Positions 18,984-28,681 of a DNA stretch of 64,000 nucleotides are shown piece by piece (position 1 is the first letter of the stretch; every line of letters begins with the position of its first letter). A model generated the notes under the pieces. It had not been told where the DNA came from, did not search any database, and saw only the letters and a list, made by a program, of their open reading frames with translations. Origin of the DNA: Micromonospora echinospora (GTDB taxonomy: Bacteria > Actinomycetota > Actinomycetes > Mycobacteriales > Micromonosporaceae); contig NZ_LT607413.1 in assembly GCF_900091495.1 (NCBI RefSeq), forward strand, positions 2,356,001 through 2,420,000. The letters run 5' to 3'. The position numbers and the translations under genes are program-made.

Positions 18984-19645
18984 GTGGCCAGTCAGCCGGA
19001 CGAACCGTGGCGGCACCATCCGAGCCTGCTGCGGGTGGCCGCGTGGATTCCTGACGCTGATGAGAATCTGCAGCGGTGGGAGGAACTCGAGCAGGTTGCT
19101 GTCGAGTGAATTGAGGAGCAGGCTGCCCTCGATGGGGTCACGCCAGTGGTGTTCTACAACGCGGCTAAGGCGCACGGGGCCCTGGCCCGGTCCACCGGCT
19201 GGCCACCCGCTACCGGTTCAGCTGCCCGCTCGACCGGAACCGGCCACGCGGCGCCGGGCTGGCGTTCCACCCGGACGCCCGGTCGTTGCGCCAGGCGGCT
19301 GATCTGGCGCGCGGATCGGCGCTCGTGGTTCTGGAGAGTGCGATGACCCCGCTGGCCGGTTGGGCTGCCGGGATTCGGGCGGTGGACTTGTCTGGAGTGT
19401 ATCCGCAGGTGCCGGCGCTGAATCCCGAGGCACAGAAGGCCCTCGACCGGGCCCTGTTGTTCGGCGGCCACAACAACTGGACCGGAAGGCACGAGCGTGA
19501 CCACGCCCGCAACGCTCTGGACGCGGTGGTGCGTGGTGGGGTGCTCGACGTCGACACTGTTGTGGGGTACGCCTTGGCGCACGCCGGAGTCACGGAGGCG
19601 GGCGCGAAGAACCTCCGCAGCAGCCTGGAACGCAAGAGACGGTAG
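18984..19645 (+). pseudogene. Broken gene of unknown function (nonsense codon plus frameshift)
   Basis: From GTG 18984 a protein-like frame (HPSLLRVAAWIPDADENLQRWEELE) runs to an in-frame TGA at 19107. It continues in the same frame (EEQAALDGVTPVVFYNAAKAHG), then needs a frameshift near 19195. From there LATRYRFSCPLDRNRPRGAG leads into a longer frame (AGIRAVDLSGVYPQVP, GHNNWTGRHERDHARNAL) ending at 19645. Read together this gives about 220 residues of consistent protein, so one gene has decayed. The TGA sits where TGG would fit. The family is not recognised. Confidence 0.55.
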
Positions 19646-19942
19646 TGCCCGGTCCGCGGCGCCTGGCGACATCGGAGGCCCGGTCGGCTGGCTGGATGCC
19701 GTCCGACCGGCTTTGGGCCAACTTTCGAGGACGGAGGCGTAGAAGTGTTTCCGTCCAGCGCCGCGGCGCGGCCAGTGGTGGTTCGCCGTTCCGTTGACGG
19801 CGCCACTGCCGCAAGATCATTGGGGTCCCTTGCAGCGCTTGCCAGGAAGACGGGGCCAGGGCGCCGCCCGAAGTGTGGGCGTCGCATTCCTGAGGATCAC
19901 GTTTGAGTGGCCCTCGGTCCATCTCGGGAGATAGAGAAGCAA

Positions 19943-22900
19943 ATGGTGGGTAACGAGCCGGCTTCACGTGCGGAGGCTGATGCTCTGCTGCGTGATGGAG
20001 CCGAGCGCCTTGTCCGCGCTCAGCTGATGACCAGGGAGGACCAGGACTTCGCGCTCAGCCAGAAAAGCATGATCGGCCAGACCATGCGGGAGTATGGCGG
20101 CCGCTTCCTGTTCGAGCTGATTCAAAACGGGTATGACGCGCAGCCGGCGGACAGCGGCAGCGGGCGCATCGCGGTGGTCTTGGCGCGTGGCGAGGGTGCA
20201 CACGGCACGCTCTACGTCGCCAACACGGGGCGCGGGTTCACTGCCAGCAACGCCCGGCGGATCCGCTCACTGGGACTGAGTGACAAGCCGATCGGCGAGG
20301 GCATCGGCAACAAGGGTGTCGGCTTCAAGAGCGTGCTGCAGATATGCACAGATCCGGAGGTCTACAGCACGCTGGACAACGGAGATCCGGGGTTTTGCTT
20401 CCGGTTTGCTACCGAGGACGACGTGCCAGGGCTGGTCGGCGCTGACCCGGTGCTCACTCGGCAGATCATCGACGAGGTTTCGCTCTACAGCATCACGTTG
20501 CCGGCCGAGGGAACGCCCGCTCGGGTGGTCGCGCTGTGGGCCGACGGCTATGCCACCGTGGTGCGGCTGCCGCTCGACGAGGGCGCCGTCGATGCGGTGG
20601 CCGAGCGCCTCGACGAGCTCGAAGCGTCAGAGGTGCCGCTCATGCTGTTTCTGAAGCGGCTGGAACGGGTCACTGTCCGGAGAGAGGACGGTTCCGCCCG
20701 CGAAGAGCGGGTGCTGACCCGGGTACGCGGCAGCGTGCCGGTGGTGGCCGGTGACTTTACCTGCGACCTTGTGACGTTGGACGAGGACGGCACATATCTG
20801 GTGCTGTCTCGGCAGGTCGATCCGGCCGCCTACCGGCGTGCGGTGCAGGAGGCAATCGGCCGGCGCCAGCTCGACCCCAGGTATGCCGAGTCGACGGCGG
20901 CGGTCGAAGTCTCGGTCGCCGTGCCGTACGGGACCACGGACGCGCACGTCGGCCGGTGTTACACCTTCCTGCCGATGGGCCGTAAGGCGCCGTCGCCGTT
21001 CGCGGGGCACCTCAACGCGCCGTTTTTCACCGACCTGTCCCGCACGGACATCGACGAGACGAACGCGCTGAACGGGCTGCTGCTCACCTCTGCGGCGGAA
21101 CTATGCCTCGACGCGGCCGAGGCGCTCACTAGTTGGCCGGACAACGCCGCCTCCACCGCTGTACTCGATCTTTTGTGCTGGGACGACGACCGTTTGGGGC
21201 TGCTCACCTCTAGCGCCGAGGAGCAGGGCCGACCGTTGGGCGAGCGTCCGTTGTTGCCCGCACAGGCGCCCGGCCGTTGGCTTACACCAGCGGCAGCATG
21301 GCGCTGGCCCGTGCCCGACGCAGGCATGCTGACCGCAGCGTTCGCGACAGCCGCCAGCGGCGCCGAGTTCCTGCGGGAATTGCCGATGCGCCGGCAGGCG
21401 CGGCTGAGGTGCCTGCTGTCGCGGCTCGGCCTTGACGTGACGCCGGAGCCGGAGCGTCTGGCCGGCTGGGTTGAGCAGATGATGGCGGTGATGCAGCGCG
21501 AGCGCCGCCCGTTCAGCGACTGGGACCGGGCCTACGCGGACATTGCGCGACTCTTCGAGAAGGCGCCCGAGGCGTTGCGGGCGCGGCGCATTCTGCTGAC
21601 CGACTTGGACGAGCTCGCGCCGTGCGCCGGCCGCCGGACCGGCGAGACGCCCGCGAGCCGGGAGGCCGCGCCGTTCTTCCCGCCGACGACCCAGCGGATC
21701 GCCGACGAGGACGACGTCGACCCCGGCGCCGACCTGTCGCTGCCGGCAAGCCTGTCCAACCGGCTGTTCTATCTGCATGGCGAGCTGACCTGGCACGTCA
21801 ACCGGCAACAGACCCCGGCGCGTAAGTTCCTGCAGGAGAACCGGCTCGTGCGCGGTTTCGAGACGCGGGGCATCCTCGAACACATCCGTGGCGTGCTCGC
21901 GGACAGTCGGGCGCAGCGGGTCGCCCGGGACGCGCTGACGTTTGTCTTCAACCTGAGCCGCAGTGGTGCCCGTATCAAGACCGACCTGGCCGCCTTGGGC
22001 CTGCGACTGCCGACTGCGAACGGCGCTTGGATGGTCGCCGAGGAATGTTTGTTCTCGTCCGACTGGCCGGGTACCAACGGCAAGGAGCTGTCCGCGATCG
22101 CGGCCACTCCGGAGGACCGGTCGGCTGAGCTGTACTCGCTCGCGGGCCGGTTGCTGGCATCCCCGGCGCAGGTTATGCGAGCCGGCGACCGCGTCACCGA
22201 CTGGGTGGTTTTTCTGCGGCGCATCGGCGTACGCGAGGTGTTGCCGCTCGCATCGGTACGCGACAGCCGCGAGATCAACGGCCGTGGGCTGACCCGTGAT
22301 CGGCTCGCGGCCGTGCGCGGGCTGCCCGATCCGGTCCGCGATCAGTGGGCGAAGGCCCTGCCGACGACCTCCGCTGCCTGGTATCCGTCCACCCCATACG
22401 TGGTAAAAAGCCCGCTCTGGTGGATGCCGGGACAGGCCGACTGGGAGCGGCTGACCGACCGGGTGCGCCAGCACCTGGCACGACAGATTTTGCGCGGACT
22501 CAAGGGTGCCTGGCCGGCCGACGCCTTGGCGACCGTCTGGGAACGCGACCGGCCCGGCGACAAGAACCCGCAACGGCGATGCACGCCGCTCGGCGCGTTC
22601 CTGCGTACGGTGGCTTGGATGCCGACGCAACGACCCGGCCAGAGCGGCGGAGCTTTCGCGAGGCCGGCCGAGTGCTGGACGTTTCCGGTTCGCAGTGACG
22701 ACGTCCCGCCGCGGTTCGCGACGCTGCTCGCCAAGCCGATGCGTGATCTGCTCGACGACGACACGATGGCGCTGCGGCGGCTGACCGAGCTGGGCCTTGG
22801 CGTGTGGGGCCGGGACGCCGATGCCCCGCGCCTGGTGCGCCACCTGGGCGTGCTCTTCCACACCGGTGCGATTGCCGAGATGCACGCGGCACAGTTCAAC

Positions 22901-25288
22901 AACACGTACCGGGCGGCGTGGGCGGCCTGTGCCGGCCGTGGCGCCGAGGCGGAGCCGTTTCCGCCGGACACCCGGGGTTATCTCGTTGTCGATATCGGTG
23001 GCTCGTCGACAGCCCTGCCGCTCGAGCCGGCCGGTGGTGAACAGGAACCGCCCGAAGTGGTAGTCGCGTCGCGGGACGACGAGCAGAGCCTGCTCCGGCT
23101 GATGGCCGACTTCGGGTGGCGGGTCCTCGAGGTAGACGCGCATCCCGAGACGGTGACTGCCATCTTGCGCCGCCGCCTCAGTGACCGGGTCTCACGTGCC
23201 AGCAGCGTCACGCCGGTCGTGCTGCTGGACGGCCACGAGTTCGGCCCGCCGGCCGTCGCCAGCGCCCGACCGATTGTCGGCATCCTGCCGTGGCTGCCGC
23301 TGTTCGTGGCGACGCTGCTCGAACACCAGCGCAGCCACTTCACCCGCCTCGGTCAGCGGGCGTTCGACGACACGCTCGACGCGTTGCGGCGGGTGCGGGT
23401 CGCCTTCGCTGGCACCGTCGAGGTGCGCCTCGGTGCGGAAACCCGGCGGCTCCCGGACCGGCTGCACGGGGTGCTGCCGATGCCGGACGCCGCGCATCCG
23501 ACCCTGATCGTCGAGGGTGCGGAGCCGGATCTGGACTGGGACATGCTGGAGGCGATGGCGGAGCCGCTGGCATACCTCATCGGCCGGCGGGACTACGGCC
23601 GCACATTCCGGTGGGCCGCGGAGCGGACGCGGCGGGGCGGCGTCCCCGTCGCCCAGCTCGCCGACGACGACGTGGCCGAGATATGCGACGTCACGGCCGA
23701 GAACGTCCGGACGATGTCGCGGCGAATCCAGTCCCTCCTGCGACCCGTACTACACCGGCTCTATCCAGTAGTCGCGCATTTCCTGGACGCCGAGGCGGCC
23801 GCGCCGTTCGACCCCGACTCGCCGTCGTCGGTGGAAAGCGAGCAGGAGGCCCGAGACCGGCTTACTGCGCTGGGGGACCGACTCGACCACGAGCCGGACA
23901 AGCTGTTCGCCGCCGCGCTCGACGCTCCGACGCTCACGGCGCTCCAGCAACAGCTGAAGATCCCGGTACGCGAACTCAACGCCACCCTGTCCGGCATGGG
24001 CGGGCGCTATCCGCTCATCGACTACGGCGCGCAACACGCCGAGGACTTCGCCGACCACATACGTCGCCAGCGCGACTCCCTGCTCGACCGGCTGCGTTGG
24101 CATCGGTGGGACCGCTTCGCGGCCGGCGACCCCCAGCCGGACTGGCCGCAGCTCCGGCGTGTTGAGTTGCTCGCCCCGAACCCGGAGTGGGGCACAACCA
24201 TCGACGTGCTCTCGACCGATCTCATGGCGGCGCGCGTCGAGGAGGAACTCGCGGCGCGGCTGGGCGAACAGCCGCCAACTAGCGGCCCGCCCCTGTCGCG
24301 CCGAAGCGACTGCGCCAAGGCCAACGCCGAGCTGGTCGACACCGCCGCCGGCAGCCTAGCCAAGCTCGTGCGCGCCTGGCTCGAACGGCACAGCCGGCCT
24401 GTGCCTACGCCGTGGACTGACGAGGCGTCGGCAGGACCAGCGCTGCGCGCAACGCTCGACTCGGCCGGCGCGCTCGACTTCGCTATCCTGGCGCTTCCGG
24501 ACGTACTGCGCTGGCTGCAAACGCTCGGCGTCTGGCCGACGGGCATGCCCGTGACCGACGATGTTGACGCGCTCGGTCTGACTCCCGATGACCTCGACCG
24601 TCAGAAAGCCGAGGAGCGGCAGCAACGCGCCGAACGGGCACTGCAGCGGCGGACGGTGAACATCGACGACAAGCCGTTCGACCTGGAAGACGGCTTCGCC
24701 TCGCTACGCGTGGCTCTCGACAGTTCGCTGAACCGAACACCCGCGTTCCTGGCCACTCCACGCAGGTTCACCGGCCTCAAGGAAACCGACGCCCGGTCCG
24801 GCTCCGGCCTCGGCAGCCGGATCGCCGGTGGCGGCCTTGGTGGCGGTGGGTTCGCTTCCGAGTTGTCAAGCCTGCAAAAGCTGGGGGTGGGTTTCGCTGG
24901 CGAGTGGTTCGCGTATCGGTGGCTGGAGCGGCAGTACGGCACCGACTTCAGCCCGGAGTGCTGGGTGTCGGGGTACCGCGAGCGAGTCTTCCCTGGCAAG
25001 GGTGACGACACCTTGGGCTGGGACTTTGAGATCCCCGGCCGGCGTGGCACCTGGTACTACGAGGTCAAGACCACCCTCGGGGATGGCGGGCGAATCGAGC
25101 TGGGCGAGACCCAGGTCATCGCGGCGCAGGAGAACGCCCGGAATCGGCGGTGGCGGCTTCTCGTGGTCACCAACGTCATGAATGAGAACCGCCAAATCCG
25201 TATGCTGCCGAACCCGTTCGATCCGGCAAGCCGCAGGCGGTACCGCTTCGTCGGACAGGGTCTACGTCTGGGGTACCGCTGGGCGTGA
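19943..25288 (+). CDS. Giant sacsin-like GHKL ATPase with C-terminal DUF3883/PD-(D/E)XK-like domain
   Basis: 1,781 residues from ATG 19943; a GTG at 19907 with an upstream GAGGA is an alternative. The N-terminal sacsin/HSP90-type ATPase shows FELIQNGYDA (N box, about 57-66), VANTGRGF (G1) and GNKGVGFKS (G2, about 122-130). The central ~1,300 residues contain no motif I recognise. The last ~150 residues form a DUF3883-type region: GEWFAYRWLERQYG, DDTLGWDFEI and YYEVKTTLGDGG. That gives the D...ExK arrangement of the PD-(D/E)XK fold, so a nuclease or DNA-binding role is plausible. It stands alone, without coupled genes. Such ATPase/DUF3883 giants are common in defence islands, and defence is inferred from that. 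Confidence 0.8.
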   Translation: MVGNEPASRAEADALLRDGAERLVRAQLMTREDQDFALSQKSMIGQTMREYGGRFLFELIQNGYDAQPADSGSGRIAVVLARGEGAHGTLYVANTGRGFTASNARRIRSLGLSDKPIGEGIGNKGVGFKSVLQICTDPEVYSTLDNGDPGFCFRFATEDDVPGLVGADPVLTRQIIDEVSLYSITLPAEGTPARVVALWADGYATVVRLPLDEGAVDAVAERLDELEASEVPLMLFLKRLERVTVRREDGSAREERVLTRVRGSVPVVAGDFTCDLVTLDEDGTYLVLSRQVDPAAYRRAVQEAIGRRQLDPRYAESTAAVEVSVAVPYGTTDAHVGRCYTFLPMGRKAPSPFAGHLNAPFFTDLSRTDIDETNALNGLLLTSAAELCLDAAEALTSWPDNAASTAVLDLLCWDDDRLGLLTSSAEEQGRPLGERPLLPAQAPGRWLTPAAAWRWPVPDAGMLTAAFATAASGAEFLRELPMRRQARLRCLLSRLGLDVTPEPERLAGWVEQMMAVMQRERRPFSDWDRAYADIARLFEKAPEALRARRILLTDLDELAPCAGRRTGETPASREAAPFFPPTTQRIADEDDVDPGADLSLPASLSNRLFYLHGELTWHVNRQQTPARKFLQENRLVRGFETRGILEHIRGVLADSRAQRVARDALTFVFNLSRSGARIKTDLAALGLRLPTANGAWMVAEECLFSSDWPGTNGKELSAIAATPEDRSAELYSLAGRLLASPAQVMRAGDRVTDWVVFLRRIGVREVLPLASVRDSREINGRGLTRDRLAAVRGLPDPVRDQWAKALPTTSAAWYPSTPYVVKSPLWWMPGQADWERLTDRVRQHLARQILRGLKGAWPADALATVWERDRPGDKNPQRRCTPLGAFLRTVAWMPTQRPGQSGGAFARPAECWTFPVRSDDVPPRFATLLAKPMRDLLDDDTMALRRLTELGLGVWGRDADAPRLVRHLGVLFHTGAIAEMHAAQFNNTYRAAWAACAGRGAEAEPFPPDTRGYLVVDIGGSSTALPLEPAGGEQEPPEVVVASRDDEQSLLRLMADFGWRVLEVDAHPETVTAILRRRLSDRVSRASSVTPVVLLDGHEFGPPAVASARPIVGILPWLPLFVATLLEHQRSHFTRLGQRAFDDTLDALRRVRVAFAGTVEVRLGAETRRLPDRLHGVLPMPDAAHPTLIVEGAEPDLDWDMLEAMAEPLAYLIGRRDYGRTFRWAAERTRRGGVPVAQLADDDVAEICDVTAENVRTMSRRIQSLLRPVLHRLYPVVAHFLDAEAAAPFDPDSPSSVESEQEARDRLTALGDRLDHEPDKLFAAALDAPTLTALQQQLKIPVRELNATLSGMGGRYPLIDYGAQHAEDFADHIRRQRDSLLDRLRWHRWDRFAAGDPQPDWPQLRRVELLAPNPEWGTTIDVLSTDLMAARVEEELAARLGEQPPTSGPPLSRRSDCAKANAELVDTAAGSLAKLVRAWLERHSRPVPTPWTDEASAGPALRATLDSAGALDFAILALPDVLRWLQTLGVWPTGMPVTDDVDALGLTPDDLDRQKAEERQQRAERALQRRTVNIDDKPFDLEDGFASLRVALDSSLNRTPAFLATPRRFTGLKETDARSGSGLGSRIAGGGLGGGGFASELSSLQKLGVGFAGEWFAYRWLERQYGTDFSPECWVSGYRERVFPGKGDDTLGWDFEIPGRRGTWYYEVKTTLGDGGRIELGETQVIAAQENARNRRWRLLVVTNVMNENRQIRMLPNPFDPASRRRYRFVGQGLRLGYRWA

Positions 25289-25295
25289 CCAGCGG

Positions 25296-25363
25296 CTACG
25301 GATCAGAAGGTTAGGGGTTCGAGTCTTCGGTCGCGCAAGATCACGATGGGCCTGACCTGCGCG
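25296..25363 (+). repeat. tRNA-Arg(ACG) 3'-end copy, probable att site (left)
   Basis: Begins 7 bp after the stop of the giant ATPase gene. The first 29 bp (25296-25324) are identical to 28682-28710: anticodon loop CTACGGA, variable region and T-arm start of a tRNA-Arg(ACG). This copy then lacks two C residues and has one G-to-T change, and similarity continues to about 25363. The 5' half of a tRNA is absent. A duplicated tRNA 3' end is the usual trace of a tyrosine-recombinase integration event. Confidence 0.7.
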
Positions 25364-25384
25364 CGTGGGCGCGCCAGGTCGGCC
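25348..25384 (+). terminator. Hairpin after the left tRNA-Arg fragment
   Basis: Inverted repeat GGCC-x-GACCT-x-GCGC, loop, GCGC-x-AGGTC-x-GGCC. It occupies the same place relative to the tRNA fragment as the terminator at 28733-28771. No clear T-run follows, so termination is uncertain. Confidence 0.45.
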
Positions 25385-25831
25385 TGCTGCGCGGCCAGTG
25401 CAACCACGGCATCGAAAGCGCACTGGCAGAGCTACGCAACTCCGTCGCTCACCCCAGTGGCTACCAGCTACGGTCCCGTGGAGGCGACTCAGACCCTGCA
25501 TGACTACGTTGAACAGGGCGGCCACGGGGGGAGCCGCCCTGCCCAACGCTGCCGTCACGGTCGGCCTGGCCATCGACGCAGGACACCCCCAAGGCAGCCC
25601 GACAGGCCGGCACCCGTGCGATCCACCAACCCCATCGGTGTTCTCCGGCCCTGGGCGCTCAGCGCCGCGACGAAACAGGTGGCCTCGTCGGCACTCCGCG
25701 TGCAGGCGAGCGCCCAGTGGACCACATGGTTCGGGTGCGGCCACCGAGGTCAGAGCATCAGCACCGGTTCGGCATCGCGGAAACCGGTTGAGAGCGTTGC
25801 CGGTTGTCGCATCGCTTGATGCCGGAGGGTT
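25385..25831. other. Gene-poor stretch inside the att-bounded segment
   Basis: About 450 bp. No frame has a ribosome site or familiar motif. It may contain the decayed start of the next gene. Confidence 0.35.
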
Positions 25832-26371
25832 GTGCGGCGCCTGGCGTGTTCACTCCGGCGGGAGGATCTTCAGGTCGGCGCTCATGCGAGTGGCGACATC
25901 GGCGTCGAGTTGCGGGCCGTGGGCGAAGGTCCAGCCACCGTCGCGGATGTTGGTGATGGTCTGCCGTACCTACCCACCGGCTTCTTTCTCAACGGCTGGG
26001 TCCATGTCCTAGAGGACAGCGAGATCGTCTTCCTGCTGATGCTGGCCTGGCTTCGCTACCGGTGGCCGGCGGCGGAGTACCACTTTCTCAAAGGCGAGTG
26101 GAGGATCATTCACTTTGGACTCGGCCGGGACACCTACCAGGCCCACCAGATGCTGGAGCGACTCGGACTCGTCAACGTTCAGGAGGATGAGAACCGCGAC
26201 ATCTTCCAGCCAGGGCTCATCCACGGGTACGACAAGAACAAGGCCCCGAAGCTGCACCGCTTCAAGCTGCTCTACGAAGGCTTCGACCAGCCGGCCTTGC
26301 CCACGCTTCTGAGCACCATCGACCGACGCCTCGCCACCCGTGCCGGGATGACCACCCCGGCATCCGCATGA
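25832..26371 (+). CDS. Winged-helix-like protein, possibly N-terminally truncated
   Basis: Up to 179 residues; the start is uncertain. The convincing part begins near 25960 and reads LPTGFFLNGWVHVLED, EIVFLLMLAWLRY, YHFLKGEWRIIHFGLGRDTY, QMLERLGLVNV. That pattern of helices, turn and beta-hairpin looks like a winged-helix DNA-binding domain. The preceding ~40 residues are not protein-like and the upstream region is gene-poor, so the original N-terminus may be lost. It ends 9 bp before the stop of the convergent NYN gene. Function unknown. Confidence 0.45.
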   Translation: MRRLACSLRREDLQVGAHASGDIGVELRAVGEGPATVADVGDGLPYLPTGFFLNGWVHVLEDSEIVFLLMLAWLRYRWPAAEYHFLKGEWRIIHFGLGRDTYQAHQMLERLGLVNVQEDENRDIFQPGLIHGYDKNKAPKLHRFKLLYEGFDQPALPTLLSTIDRRLATRAGMTTPASA

Positions 26372-26379
26372 GCGGCCAG

Positions 26380-27336
26380 CTAGGCCTGGCCATACTGCTC
26401 CCAAAACCGTGCCCGAAGCTGGTGTCGCACGGCTTCACTTAAATCGACTTCACCGAGGCGGTCAGACAGGTCGGTCAGTAAGGCTTTGTCGATATCGCGT
26501 GGAATCGATGGTTTCCCGGCGGTGAGTTCCGCCAGGGCCTCCGGCGTGGCGGAACTGCGGAAAGTCGTCAGGACGTTGGTGACGACCGAGCCGATCTGTT
26601 CGGCAAGGTCAGGAGGGTCCTCGTGATTCGTCGTGCCCGGCCTGATGTCGAGGGCCCCGCTGGACGCGAGCGCGGACGACAGGCGGGGTGCTCGTGAGCC
26701 TTCCTGCGCGGTGAAGCCCGTCAACAGGGCCTTGGCACGCGGGTGCCCGCCCAGCGACACCGCCATCGGTGACGGCACCGCCAAGGGTGTCTCCACCTTC
26801 GTCACGGCATGGTCGATGGCGTCCGGAAATATGATTTTGAGCCCGTCGGCCGCCCGGATCAGATGCCGGCTGATGCCATGGGGCCGGTCCTGCCCGTTGG
26901 GGACGGCGAGCAGGATGACCTGTACCCCGTGCACCTGGGCCTCCTCCACGGCCTCGGTCAGATCATCGTCTCCCGAAACGAGGACGAAGACGTCCGCAAC
27001 TGCGTTGCGTGCGTGCATCACCAGGTCGAGCCCAATGCGCAGGTCGACACCTTTCTGCTGGCCGTCCACGCCGAACCGGCCGAGCCGCAGCTTGACGTTG
27101 GGCAGTTCACCGATGAACTGCTGCGAGGCGTCGGGTACACCGTCTGTCGCAGAGTCGTACCAGTGCACGCGCAACATCGGCAGCTCCGACAGCGCCTCGG
27201 CCTGCTGGACGAGCGCGTCGATCAGTGACTCGTAGTCGACCTGAATCCCGTTCCGCAGCGACGTCCCCGTCACCCGGACCGCTGCGGCGCTGAGCAGGTA
27301 GCCGACGTCCACGTACAGGGAGCATTTAGGCCTCAC
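26380..27336 (-). CDS. NYN-domain (PIN-like) RNase protein
   Basis: 318 residues from GTG 27336, chosen because the domain starts immediately after it (CSLYVDVGYLL). The frame is open to 27543. NYN/LabA-type acidic residues are visible: YVDVGYLL near residue 10, KGVDLRIGLDLVMHA (about 110-125) and SGDDDLTEAVEEA (about 136-148). This is the full set expected for a Mg-dependent RNase of the PIN-like fold. The C-terminal ~130 residues are a linker and a small helical domain (DLSDRLGEVDLSEAVRHQLR). It is divergent from a HEPN-domain gene 350 bp away, inside the tRNA-bounded segment. An RNA-cleaving defence or toxin role is inferred. Confidence 0.78.
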   Translation of the reverse strand: MRPKCSLYVDVGYLLSAAAVRVTGTSLRNGIQVDYESLIDALVQQAEALSELPMLRVHWYDSATDGVPDASQQFIGELPNVKLRLGRFGVDGQQKGVDLRIGLDLVMHARNAVADVFVLVSGDDDLTEAVEEAQVHGVQVILLAVPNGQDRPHGISRHLIRAADGLKIIFPDAIDHAVTKVETPLAVPSPMAVSLGGHPRAKALLTGFTAQEGSRAPRLSSALASSGALDIRPGTTNHEDPPDLAEQIGSVVTNVLTTFRSSATPEALAELTAGKPSIPRDIDKALLTDLSDRLGEVDLSEAVRHQLRARFWEQYGQA

Positions 27337-27688
27337 GATCCACAGGATGCCACCCAGTGCCGCAACTATCGAGGCGGCGGCTCTATCGGTGAACGGTCCC
27401 GGCCGCAGGTGCGATCCTACGATCGGCGCCCCAGACGTTCGGGCCCCGTTTGCGCCGTAAGCCTCGCCGCCCCGGCAAGGTGCGGCACAAAACTGATCCA
27501 CAGACAGGGTTCCTCGTACCCGTCGGCTTGCCCCGGGCATCACTACCAGGCACCGATAAGTGATATCTGAGCTGGATTGCCCTGGTGGCGGGCTGCGGGG
27601 TGGGGGTATCCACCCGAGGCCGTCCGAGCCGGATCTCGTTGGAGGGGTCGGTCAGCTTCGGTCGTCGGTCAGTACCCTCGCGGTCGTG

Positions 27689-28342
27689 GTGAATGTTGCA
27701 GCGGTTGAGGATGCGCTGAGTGTTTTGGCGGCGCGGCTGGTTACCCCGGTGGACTTGATCACTATCCACCGCGACAACATGGACGAGGCGAGGCGGAACT
27801 CTCGGTACCGGAGCATGAGGTACGGGGCGTTCCTGTTGACGTACGGGCCGTTCGAGATGTTCTTCAACCACGTGATTGGCGCGCACGGAGGTCCCCCGCA
27901 GGGCACGCCGGCGACCATGGAACGGATCCGTCAGCGGTTCAGCCAGCACCTCGGCGTCTCCGATGTGACCGGCCGGTGGCGGGCCCGGGTCCGCGCGCAG
28001 CCCGAGCCGGGGCGCGGTGGGCGCTGGCTGTGGACCACCATCGAGGCGCAGCGCCTGGACGACTACCTGCGCGATGCCAAGGCGGTCCGGAACCGGCTCG
28101 CGCACGGCGACGACCCGCAGACCGCACCGAACGCGTCCGGGACGCTCTATGACCGCAAGGACGGCAAGACGTCCATCACCCTGATGTGGGTCGAGGGCTT
28201 CGTGCAGGCGGTACAGGACCTGGCCACGATCACCGCGCTCGAACTCACCGGCGGCGATGCTCTGATCCCGGAGTGGCCGGTCCCACCACGCACTGGGGTG
28301 AGCGTAGGTCCTCCTGCACCGCCGTACGGGCTGACGCCATAG
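27689..28342 (+). CDS. HEPN-domain protein (MAE_28990/RiboL-PSP-like)
   Basis: 217 residues from GTG 27689; GTG 27686 is equally possible and the frame opens further upstream at 27560. The all-helical body (RSMRYGAFLLTYGPFEMFFNHVIG) leads to AKAVRNRLAHG. This contains R134-x4-H139, the HEPN RNase signature. The segment after it (TLYDRKDGKTSITLMWVEGFVQAVQDLA) is the usual last helix. HEPN proteins with this motif are metal-independent RNases, often toxins. The divergent neighbour is an NYN RNase. Whether one controls the other cannot be told from sequence. The ~350 bp between the two genes presumably holds both promoters. Confidence 0.7.
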   Translation: MNVAAVEDALSVLAARLVTPVDLITIHRDNMDEARRNSRYRSMRYGAFLLTYGPFEMFFNHVIGAHGGPPQGTPATMERIRQRFSQHLGVSDVTGRWRARVRAQPEPGRGGRWLWTTIEAQRLDDYLRDAKAVRNRLAHGDDPQTAPNASGTLYDRKDGKTSITLMWVEGFVQAVQDLATITALELTGGDALIPEWPVPPRTGVSVGPPAPPYGLTP

Positions 28343-28680
28343 CGGCGAAGCCGTGAATGATGAGGACCAGGCTGGGACGTCAAGACAAACCACCAAAATC
28401 TGCCTCTACTGGCCGGTCGGTGTCACGGCGGCAGCGCTCGTTCTTCGCGAGGTGGTGCTCCGTGGGTGCTCGGACGTCGAAGTATCGACCCGGACATCTG
28501 GGGACCCCTCCGGAATTCGGGCCGCAGGCGGCTCTCGTCAGGGATGACACCGCGCCTCCCGGGGCCTGCACTTGGCTAGGACCTGCCGGTATACAGCCGG
28601 ACCAGCCCGGATTTGCGGGTAGACAATCGGACGAGCTTTGGTAAAGTGATGTAATTAGAAGTGGGCTCTCCGGGTGGCTG
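28343..28680. other. Gene-free stretch before the right att site
   Basis: About 340 bp. No supported gene. A lower-GC patch at 28630-28660 (AAAGTGATGTAATTAGAA) lies just before the tRNA fragment. Confidence 0.4.
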
Positions 28681-28681
28681 A

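Noticed and set aside
21101..23143. 680-codon minus-strand frame
   Set aside because: Antisense to the giant ATPase gene; composition is typical of a high-GC shadow and no motif or ribosome site is seen.
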